NCBI GenBank assembly: GCA_018292915.2
Contig: JACVVK020000323.1
Location: 573,501 to 637,500, forward strand
Source of the DNA: Batillaria attramentaria
Lineage: Eukaryota; Mollusca; Gastropoda; Batillariidae
DNA length: 64,000 nucleotides
Reading direction: 5' to 3'
This document shows positions 21,172-31,457 of the stretch, piece by piece. The notes under the pieces were generated by a model that was given only the letters and a program-made list of their open reading frames with translations, searched no databases and had not been told where the DNA came from. Within the stretch, counting starts at the first letter, position 1. Each line of letters starts with the position of its first letter. The position numbers were made by a program, and so were the translations under genes.

Positions 21172-22161
21172 CTGAAAGAAATCCGAAAAGACTAAAAGAG
21201 CGTTTGAAAGTAAAAAATCAAACAAAACAAACAAACAAACAAAAAAGGTTTAGACAACAACTACAGCACCGATTCCCTTCCAAGTTCTCGGGCCTTTCTG
21301 TATTCTGATCAAAATCGGAATCAGGGCGTTCTTTGTTTAAGAGTTCAGTCATAAAGTGGGTTTGTTTCACGCACTAAAGAAGAGCTTTCAGCAAATTTCA
21401 GGAAAACCGCCCCCCCCCCCCCCCCGTCCCCATCCCCCTTCCGCTCCCCCCCCCCCCCCCACCCCGATCCGGTCCCAGGCCAATTAACAGTCAACTAACT
21501 ACTCCAGCCTGTGACGTGACACGCAGGGTACCGGGTCATCTTCGTGGAAACATTCGCTTTTCTTTGTTGTTCCGTCTGTTTTTTCAAGAACTATTTGTCC
21601 AGAACGCCCCCCCTCTATGTTAGGGCTGTTCCTAGTACCAAAATGGCACTAATTATTAAACGCATTAAGCGCATAAACAGCCTTGCCTTTTCTTACGCAA
21701 TCACTGAATGGTTATGAAATGGCGCACTCGAAGCAGAACCTGAAGTAAGCGGCAAGGCGGGAGTGATAAATAGGCGGACAGATAAGTGTGTGAACCGGGC
21801 CCAGCTAGTCCCTCTAACTCAACACTTGTGGGGACATGCGAGAAAGGAACTCTTGAGCTCTCTACTGCCAGCAATGGGCTTGTTAGGGTACGGTCACGGA
21901 AAAAGCTTTTATTGAATAAGCAGGGTAAAATGACTGAGAGGGTAGATTTTGTCTCTTTTGATATGCCTAAGTGTTACTTGGTTCATTGTTCATTATTATG
22001 TAGTGTGAGTTATGCAAGTGGTTTTCTCCTTTTTCGTTTTTTTTTGTTTTTTTTTATAAATTTATTTATTTGGAGATTCTGATCATGCTACTGTAAGTCT
22101 GGCCTCCCCTCCCCCCTCCCCCCTCCCCCCCCCCCCACACACTCACTCTCCTATCTTCGGC

Positions 22162-22330
22162 AGAGCCGGGTTACTGTCGAGTGGTGGAGCGTTGGACATA
22201 CCATGCTCGGCTCTAAGTTCAAATCCCGATTGGGAACCAAATACTTGTGCTGGATTTTTCTTCGTTGCCATTCACACTTTGATATCACCCGTATGTGGTG
22301 AGAAAAGGACGTCGAGCCCTCAGCCAAACA
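22162..22330 (+). mobile_element. tRNA-derived SINE, family A, diverged
   Basis: The tRNA-like head (GAGTGGTGGAGCGTTGGACA) and a degraded B box (AAGTTCAAATCCCGATTGGG) are followed by the CAAATACTTGTGCTGG and TTTGATATCACCCGTATGTG blocks and a GAAAAGGACGT block. Confidence 0.78.
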
Positions 22331-22345
22331 TACCCCCCCCCTTCA

Positions 22346-22351
<6 letters not shown>

Positions 22352-22415
<64 letters not shown>
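22352..22415. repeat. (GT)n microsatellite
   Basis: About 31 GT units directly after a C-run that ends the SINE. Confidence 0.97.
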
Positions 22416-22416
<1 letters not shown>

Positions 22417-22639
22417 ACGCGACTTTTTTCTTCTTTTCTCTGAGAAGTGAAAGTGTGTTTCTTTTCCCCGTGTGGAAATGGCGGCATGGCATATATCCCT
22501 TTCAATGCCGGATATGCACCATCTCGCTAACACACAGGAAAACAGAGCGTCAAAGGGATGTTTTCCTTTCATACGGGTTAGAGAAATAAAAGCCGTGAAT
22601 AACGTTCTTCTAATGCACTGTAGCCAGGAGCCGCTCCGT

Positions 22640-22960
22640 CAATAAAGAGCCCTCATTCAGTGTCGCGCTAAGTTATCGACGTCACAGAAAATCACAGGGT
22701 CGTGATTGCGCATAGACTCGCGCGGGAGGCGGCGTTGGTGAAAGCAGACAGCTGCTGGCTTTCACACGATTGGTTAAGCCCGCAGCGTTGCTCGGCGCCC
22801 CCTACTTGTCTCCCTTGCGAGCGCTCTTCAAGTCAGACTTGCGTCCCCTCCACTAACGATTGATCACAACTTGTGGAGGAGTGGAGCGGGTTGGTGGCTG
22901 ACGCTACATTTGCCGACTTTGCCCGCTTTCAGCAAACAACGTTGGTAAACAGGTTCTTCA
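22640..22960. promoter_or_regulatory. Possible CpG-rich regulatory segment
   Basis: This stretch is more CpG-rich than its surroundings. It has a CRE-like GACGTCAC (22679-22686), an inverted CCAAT box (GATTGGTT near 22769) and GCGCGGGAGGCGGCG, a GC-box-like run. No exon attached to it was found. The assignment is weak and rests on motif clustering only. Confidence 0.25.
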
Positions 22961-23214
22961 TTCTTAACGCCAGAGAGAGCACATTCGTCTCTCTAACAGA
23001 GAAGAGTTACAGCGGTTGCTAAGGCAGCTTTAGCACATCAAAGGAACTGCACTGGAAAGCAGAAAGTCAGAAGGGCCCTCCAGAAAGCCATTTTGCCCTG
23101 TTTCTGATATTCTCTAAACACGTGAGCTGCTCATATTTCTTGTCAGAGATCCTTTTTGTCAAGATTTACCGGCATCTTTTTCATGCATCTTATTTCATTT
23201 TTATCTTTCTTAAC

Positions 23215-23275
23215 TTAGAGAAGCTTCCTGAGGGTAAGCGCTGTATAAATATCCATTATCATTTATGAATATTAT
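23215..23275 (+). mobile_element. LINE/SINE 3' tail fragment
   Basis: GGTAAGCGCTGTATAAATAT followed by an ATTATTATT tail, the same style of 3' terminus as the LINE fragments at 17395 and 31030. Confidence 0.45.
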
Positions 23276-23318
23276 TATTGCTTGTATTGTTATGCATGTA
23301 ATGACTTACTCGGCTACA

Positions 23319-23458
23319 GGGGAGCCAGGCCGGATAGCTGAATGCTCGCGGGTCGTGAGTTCGAATCCCGGCTGGGGCCAAATATTTGTGCTGGCCTTTT
23401 TCTCGTTGCCCCGTCTTTGATATCACCCATACGTGGCAGACAACACCCATCCAGCCTG
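23319..23458 (+). mobile_element. tRNA-derived SINE, family A, internally deleted
   Basis: An intact B box (GTGAGTTCGAATCCCGGCTGG) and body as far as ATATCACCCATACGTGG. The A-box region is shortened to GCCGGATAGCTGAATGCTCG. Confidence 0.83.
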
Positions 23459-23620
23459 TTTCTGCTACCGCGTGAAAATGAGGCTTTTCTGAGCGTGTGG
23501 TGTTACGCTTGACATTAATTTTGTGGTGGTCTAGGATTGAAGTTAAATCAAAAACGTTCAAAGTAGTACCTATGTAAGCCCAAATATGTGAATGGGATAA
23601 TGAGTCGCGCGACAACAAAG

Positions 23621-23622
23621 CA

Positions 23623-23667
<45 letters not shown>

Positions 23668-23691
23668 ACACACACACCACACACACACACC
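23621..23691. repeat. (CA)n microsatellite with CCA interruptions
   Basis: CA repeats broken three times by CACCACA. The stretch 23692-24035 holds nothing recognisable besides ATA-rich sequence. Confidence 0.95.
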
Positions 23692-24044
23692 TGACTGTTT
23701 TAATGCCCGTAAAGGTATTAAATCCAAAGTTTTGAATCAATTCTTACATTTTGTTGAAATACAAATTTGCGTAAACCATATGACAGTCATAAAGACTTTG
23801 ATGTTAGACAGTACACCTACATCTACATGGACAGAGTCACTGAACGACTGCACACGAGCAAGAGGAATGGACACTCGTCATTTAAATCATTAAATAACAA
23901 CTTATGTGTGTAAACAAATGAATGACTGCATTGTTTTAAGATTATGTCTCCTACACGATTTCAGCTAAGCAGAGTAAATGGACTTTTATTCATTAATCGA
24001 CATACCCAGAAATAAAAAATAATAATAATGATAATAATAATAAT

Positions 24045-24216
24045 AAGTGTGTATTGTGTAGGCGCTTTTTTATTGGCTCAAAGCGCCGCGAGTGAACCCA
24101 AGATACGCTCACGGGAACCACACGCATTCTTTCATACACTGGACGTGAACAAAATTACATTGACGTGGTACGAACGGTCAGCTCAGCACTTTAAGTTTCC
24201 GAATTTAGAATATTAT
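24045..24216 (-). mobile_element. Family-B repeat, body only
   Basis: Shares the GTATTGTGTAGGCGC block, TTGGCTCAAAGCGCCGCGA, a CACACTGGAC block, a TGGTACGAACGGTCAGCTC block and a GAATTTAGA end with the copies at 34075 and 36790. It is flanked by (ATA)n and (ATT)n. The tRNA-like head is absent. Another 200 bp to the transporter stop holds nothing else. Confidence 0.75.
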
Positions 24217-24440
24217 TATTATTATTATTATTATTATTGATAAAATTAAATAAAACTTTATCAGTCAGTTGACAACTCAGCTTCCCTCTTGTGGTCGGCG
24301 TACGCCGCACAGTACGCGGAATACGTCTCACACGCAATCCACACACACATTCCTCTGTATTTCTCCCAAACCCACCATCTCCCAAACCCACCGTTCCGGC
24401 GTACGCCGATTAGCTACTCGAAAGCAACTCAAAACTATTC

Positions 24441-27400
24441 TCAATACCGAACATGGTCCCATCTGGCCATGCCAGGGTTCTCGATTCCCACTCGGGGTAG
24501 GTCACGATCCGTGGATGTGTCGCTGTCGGAGAACCTGTCGGAGTAGTTTCTGAGCGGTGTAACAGTGAACCAGGCGACGATACAGGCAAGGCCCACAAAC
24601 AGCAAAATTCCGCCCGCCCATGTACAGGGAGGCATGCATGTTGAAGTCTCCATTTCCTAGATGATCTGCAAGTATATTCATACAAAACTGAATGTAAATG
24701 TTGTAGGGTTGTTGGTGATCTCTCAAATTTATTAATGAACGCACCCCTCCCTCCAATGGACGACTGCACTCCTGTCCATCAATAGGGTCGAGCCCCCAGC
24801 ATTCAGCCAGTCGCGTCCCGCGGCATAATGAGCAACAAATGGCATGGTCTCTCAGACACAACAACGAGGGAAGTACGTGTAGCTTGATATGACTGAAACA
24901 TGGAAAGAAAGCAGTAAGTCCATTGACGTCATTTGGAGGAGAAAGACCATTACGCCTCAGTCTCTCTCATCTTAAAATCACCCCTTTGTCCATAAAATGA
25001 CGCCATGGACGTACTGTATTTTGCCAATACACGGCAAAGTAAAGGGGCGGGGCTTTGGTATCGAGGCTTGCGAGTGGAGTCGTCTATTTCCCCCCGTCCC
25101 CGCCCTGTTATTACATATCAAGTTTTGCAGTCAGATTTTCTTTTGTTTGCTCTCTCTCTCTCTCTCTCACACACACACCACACCAACACCAAATACAGAT
25201 ACAGCAACCACAACCTTCACCTCACCCCATCCCTATAAACAAACGCGAACGAACAACAACAAACAACAACAACAACAACAACAACAAGGGAAAACCATCA
25301 GAAAACATCAGCGAAGCAGAAAAAGGAAACGTCTGACGTACCAACAGTGACGACACCAAACATGGTGCCAAAATCTTGCATGAACATGAGGAGGGAGACT
25401 GCCACGCCCACCACAGGCCCTCCCACTTCGCTTGGCCACGCCCACCGTCACAAGAGTCTGGGCAAAAGCTGCAGGAAGAATACAAACATTCACGTTACGA
25501 GGGTTGTTCAACGAGAATTGGAAATGGCATGTAACGTGACTTCTAAGCAAGATACAGAAAATATATTTATACCCACAAGAAAATTCAGCCTTTCCTTTAT
25601 TCACATGCAAAAAAGAAATCCGATGCGATGACGCATTAAGAGTATGCGAAACAGCTGAGCCTGAAAAAATATGGAGGGCACGAAGGTGCAATACCGTTTC
25701 TACATTTTCACAAGGCTGAAGCTCGGAGACAAACCAAAGAAAATCCACGATGATTTACAGGCAATCTGTGGGGCCAATTGTGTTCCATATAGCACAATGT
25801 ACAAATAGATTCAAGCATTTCAAGCTGAGGAATCGAGCAGTAAGCCAGGGTATGGGTTCAGCACGACCTTTTCCAGCTCGGAACGAGCAAAACATTGCCC
25901 TTGTAGAGAGACTGGTTGCTGAAGATCCACATTCAACTATCAGAGAATTGAAGCGAGGCATCTGGCGTCTCTGTTGGTACCATTCACAGCATCTTACATG
26001 AAGATCTTCACATGCAAAAACTGGCTGCCCGATGGGTACCTCATCTCTTAAGTGAAGCTCAGAAGAAACGGCGAGTTGAATGTTCGCGTCAGTTGTTGAA
26101 TGACTTTGAACCGAATGGACCAAAACGGCTGTGTGATATTAGTCACTGGTGATGAAACATGGCTCTGGTTTATGGCCTCCCCAACAAGCGTTGCAACAGG
26201 GCGTGGGTGGGTCCTGATGGCGATCGACCAGTTGTGTTGAGACAAGGTTTTTCAATGCCGGAAGCGACCTTTTTTTTCCATTTTTTAATGCACAAGGAAC
26301 TGTGGCAATCGATATTCTGCCTGAGAAGGTAACAATCAATGCAACATGCTACACAGGAGTTGTGCTTTCCAAAAGTTGCCAAGGAAGTGTGTAATCAGCG
26401 CCCAACCGTTGGCACCTCAAGAACCTTGCTTTTGCATGACAATGCAGCTGCCCACAAAGCCAAGGTCATCACGACCTTTCTATCTGACCGAGGAATCCAG
26501 ATTTTGGACCACCCACCCTACAGTCCAGAACTTGCACCATGCGACTTCTGGCTTTTCCCTATCCTGAAAGGGAGACTCGCTGGCCAGAAGTTTGACCGTG
26601 TACAGGACCTCGCAAAAGCAGTAAAATCACAGCTCGATGCCATACCCAAGGAGGACTACCAGGGGGCGCTTTTTGCGTGGCGCAGAAGGCTGGAAAAGTG
26701 TGTACGGGTCAAGGGGAAATACTTCGAGGGGATGTGAAGATAAGAAGTTGGAGCTATGTGTAAAACCGGAGTTACGTAGCTGTTTCCAATTCCCATTGAA
26801 CAACCCTCGTATACATAGATTCAGAAATCTTTCTAGAATCATAAAGCAGCAGATCGGAGAGAGCAGACATGATTGAGTAATTTTTCAAAATGGATGTGGC
26901 GCTTAACCCATGTACGCCGACCAAAACACACCAAAGGCCGACAACTACATATACCGAGGTTTGACAGCTGAGAGGAACCTTTATTCGTAGCTACCCGTTA
27001 GAATAGGGGTGTGCAGTCCACCCGAATAGGTCTGAATTTAGACGAGGAGCCGAGATAACAGAATGGTAAAGTGGTAGACTGCCAATGCCGGCTCGGGTTG
27101 TGAGTTCCATTCTGGCCGGGGCCAAATATTCGTGTTGGATTTGTCCTCATTGCCCTCTGTCTCTGATATGATTCGCGTGTGGTGGAAAAGGACGTTAACT
27201 CCCCAGACATCCGTCCACCCTAGAGGATGCACGTACGTTACTAAAGGGGCGCAACTGCTGTCACTTGGAAGTGTCAGTTCCACACCAGGTGGAGCCACCG
27301 ATTTTCCTGGCTTCCTGGGTTCATGCCTTTCTGGCTTCATGTCTTTCTGGCTTCATGGCCTTCTGGTTTCGCGGCTTCCTGGGTTACTGGCTTCCTGGCT

Positions 27401-28136
27401 GCCCATCACGGGCTCTTTCCGGGTCCTCCGGCCTTCCTCTCCCGGAATAAACTCAAAACAGTTACTAAGACAGCTGTAGCCGAGAGGCTGTACGGCAAGA
27501 AACCCAAATTTCCCCGAAGAACACAACCGAATCTATTGAAACTTACCAAGTCCGACGCCGACTCCGAGACTGAGTCCCCAGTATCCCCAGAAGCTTTGGT
27601 AGGCCACGTCATGCGGCATGACCGCCACACCCACCAGGAAGATGAACACGCCCCCAATAAACAGACTGCCTTTCGCCATGCCCTGCACAATGACAAAATC
27701 ACGTCAGGCAAGTCAATTAGAAGCAATTGTAAGTGAACGTATGTGAAATGTTATAAGTGACAGTGTTTACGAGGTTAAAGGGGTTGATGCTACCATGTTT
27801 ATGCTCACAGATCGTTCTGAGTTGTTTTCGTGGTATCTGTCATCACACCACTTAGATACCTGGACAGTGACAGCGTCTGTAATGCTAGCACTGAGCCAAC
27901 AGAAGCGTACTCGATGACGCGGCGACTACACTAAGCGCTTCAGTAGGGTAACAAAAGTCGTAGAAATTGAATGTTCGACCGCACGCGCAGAGTGTAAACA
28001 ACACTGTATCGCATCAAGAGCTGTACTAATCATCAAGATAGAACATTTCGAGCGTAAAGACGCACTCACGGGCGAAAGTGTTCCGAGATATAAGTTGGCT
28101 CAGCAAAGATGAAATTAGCCCGTTTGAACACAGCTA

Positions 28137-28206
<70 letters not shown>

Positions 28207-28442
28207 CTTTCCACAAGCGTGTCCTGCCAAAGCGAGAGCGAAGGCTGCAGCCCACTGCCCGCAGTACATGGTGAACATGGGGTTGAAGAAAGTCTCGAAC
28301 TTGTGGAAAGTGAAGCCACGGTAAGCGGGCATGATGGGCATCAGAAAGTGGAGCACACCGAATGCTGTTGGGAGAAGAAACATCCGTATGTCACGACAAC
28401 AACATAGTCATTAAAATAGTCTGCATGAAACGAGGAACAAAA

Positions 28443-28500
<58 letters not shown>

Positions 28501-29611
28501 ATGTTGAACGTTAACAAAAAGTTGTACACCAATGTATGGAACTGGGGAAAGCATTTAAATGTATTTACTGTGACTGTTCGATTGAAAAACTAACGTGCAC
28601 ATGAACAGTGTACATTTGTAAAGGTACTCCATTCAAGATTACCAGGCTTCACAGAAGTGGAGATCACAAAGGGGGTTTTTGGGGGTTTTTTTAACAGTTG
28701 CACTCGTGAGCGAGTCTGTGTGCTGGAGGTTGGAACAGTTTGTACAGCTCTAAATGCAGCGTATTGACGTTTTTTTTTTCGGGTGAGAGATACCGAAGCT
28801 TTCCTATAGACACTGATTACCACACTGCTTTATAATGTTGGCATTTGGGTTTCTGTCTGCTGAATGCCATCTGTAGTAAGGTTGTAACGTTTTCTTTTCT
28901 CTAAGTGGTTTGCTAAGCATCATCTCCACGGCCCGCATGTAAAAGTCGGGGTTAGGGAGTTCAGCCCCGGGTTAGAGTCTAGCCTCGAACTAAACTAGCT
29001 CTAGGGTTAAATTTTCTGTTTGTTTGTTTGTTTGTTTGTTTGTTTGTTTGTTTGTTTGTTTTTTTTCTTTGTTGTTGTTTTAAATCAGGAAGCGGGTCCA
29101 TTCCAGCAAGGTGCCTATGCCGTTATAGAAGGATTTTTGTCTTTCTTTCTTCGCTTCCTTTTTTTAAATTCAATTTTGTTTTGGGGTTTTTTTTTTTGTC
29201 CTAGTTTGGGTTAGGCCCGTAGCCGTGGGTTAAATTAACCTCGAGTTTTACATACGGGCCCACAGCTCCTGAGGCTAGAAATGTTAGAAGCAGTGATCTG
29301 AATACCTATGAAGCAGATGGCGTAGATGACGGCAAGGGAGTAGAAGCCCGGATCACACAGGTCCACCACCGCCCGCCGGGACATCACCCCCCTCCTCCGC
29401 AACAACGACCCCAGCAACATCGCCAACACCGCCACCAACTCCAGGATCCGGAAATTGTTTGTCCACGATCCTGTCCAGAATATAGTAGTAGGACATTCAA
29501 ATTCAAGATTACTTTATTATCTGTTCTAAAAATACATTTTAAAACAGAAAATTGTCTTCAGACACATGCATTCGCTCCGCTCCTTATACTAAGATCATAA
29601 TACAAAATAAG

Positions 29612-29680
<69 letters not shown>

Positions 29681-29744
29681 AGGATATAATACAAAATAAA
29701 AGAGAGACTAAAAATGAGATAAATAAGTAGGATACCCCCCCCCC

Positions 29745-29786
<42 letters not shown>

Positions 29787-29982
29787 GCGCGCACACACAG
29801 AGACCTTCACTGCTTCAGAGTAAAGTAGCGTGGTGTCATGTTATAGTAATGGAAATTGCAAAACATGAAATGTAATGTAATGTAGTGGATGTAACGTAAT
29901 GTGATGTAATGCTGATCAGTGTATGTGATTTGATTTACGCGTACGCGTACGTGTGTGTGTGGTTGTGTGTGGTTGTGTGTGG

Positions 29983-30016
<34 letters not shown>

Positions 30017-31418
30017 TATACTACTGAAGAAGGAAACAAACAAACAAAAAGCGCTGATCGGTACCTGAAGTGAAATAATCTCTCATGAAATGGTAGTACA
30101 CGAAAGTTCCCAGAATTCCTCCAGAGGCGTGGCCTAGCGACGCCATGGAAACCGAACCCACAAGTGACGTGGATGGTACGTCTGTTGAGGCTACAAGGCT
30201 GACCGTCCGCAGAATTCCATACGCACTGCCTGAAACAGCAGACATCATACATCAGGCATCACCACCATCATCATCATCATCATCATCGTCGTCGTCGTCG
30301 TCATCATCTTCATCGCTGTCCTTATCCTGCTTGTTATTATCATCCTCTTCATCATCATACAACTGACAGTGCATCGCGGCTCACATCATTTTCCTTTCTG
30401 ACTACAAGTTTAACACAACCCCTCGTGTCACAGATTGTAATGTACATCATTTTTCATCCAATCGCTGCTTAAGATGCAACGGGCACTGGATGTCCTTACC
30501 CAACGAAACACGCCACATCACTAACGTTTTACACAGTTATAAACCGAATCAAAGCAGTCGTGTTACGAACTCACCAGCTATGACGCCATAAGGAAGATGC
30601 ATGAAGCGACTGCTAGTGACCAGAGAAGCCGACAGGCAGGAGAAGACAAGCAAGATGGAGCCACTGACGATCAACTTCCGGTACCGGACTGTGGGCACAA
30701 GCAACGCACAGGCCGCCGCTGAGACAAAGAATCAAAAAGCGTGAAAGGTATAGTAATAATAATAATAATAGATTTCTGTATAGCTCAGTGTCCTCACAAT
30801 GTGTGCTCAAGGCGCTTCACAATTACAAATTACAATTACAATCAAAGCTAATACTAGTAATAGGTCAAAGCTACACAACACGCACACACTGTCTGTTTTT
30901 AAGAGCAATCTTGAAACGTTGCTCTTTTGTAAAGCTTTCCAGTAATTTCCCATGTGAGCAACTTGTCAGTTTCACCAGTGTATGTCTGTCAACTGTTTGT
31001 AAAATGCGTGAGTGTCGGTGAGTGATTGGCGCTTTGAGTTTACTCCAAAGAAATGCGCCCTACAAATGTAATTTATTATTATTATTATTATTAAGTAAAA
31101 CTTACAGGCCACAGCCGAGAAAATGAGGAAGACGATGCGGTGAATGTTGGGATTGCTGGCTCTGTCTGCGAGGAGAGAAGAGACGACAAGTTCGGACACG
31201 AGCGTGATGTGTGTGGCAGACAGGAAGAATCCGGCCGCCATCTGTACTCCCCACACACCCACAGTATACAGCAGTCGGCTGCTACTGATGTCAACGTCCT
31301 TGCTCTGGCCAGATGGGAAAAAGAGGGAAAAGTAAAGAAACAGCGCAGTGGAGACATATAAATTTTACTGTATAGCCTGATTTTTTTCCCAATTTATTTT
31401 GTGCGTCTCTTCATACTG

Positions 31419-31457
<39 letters not shown>

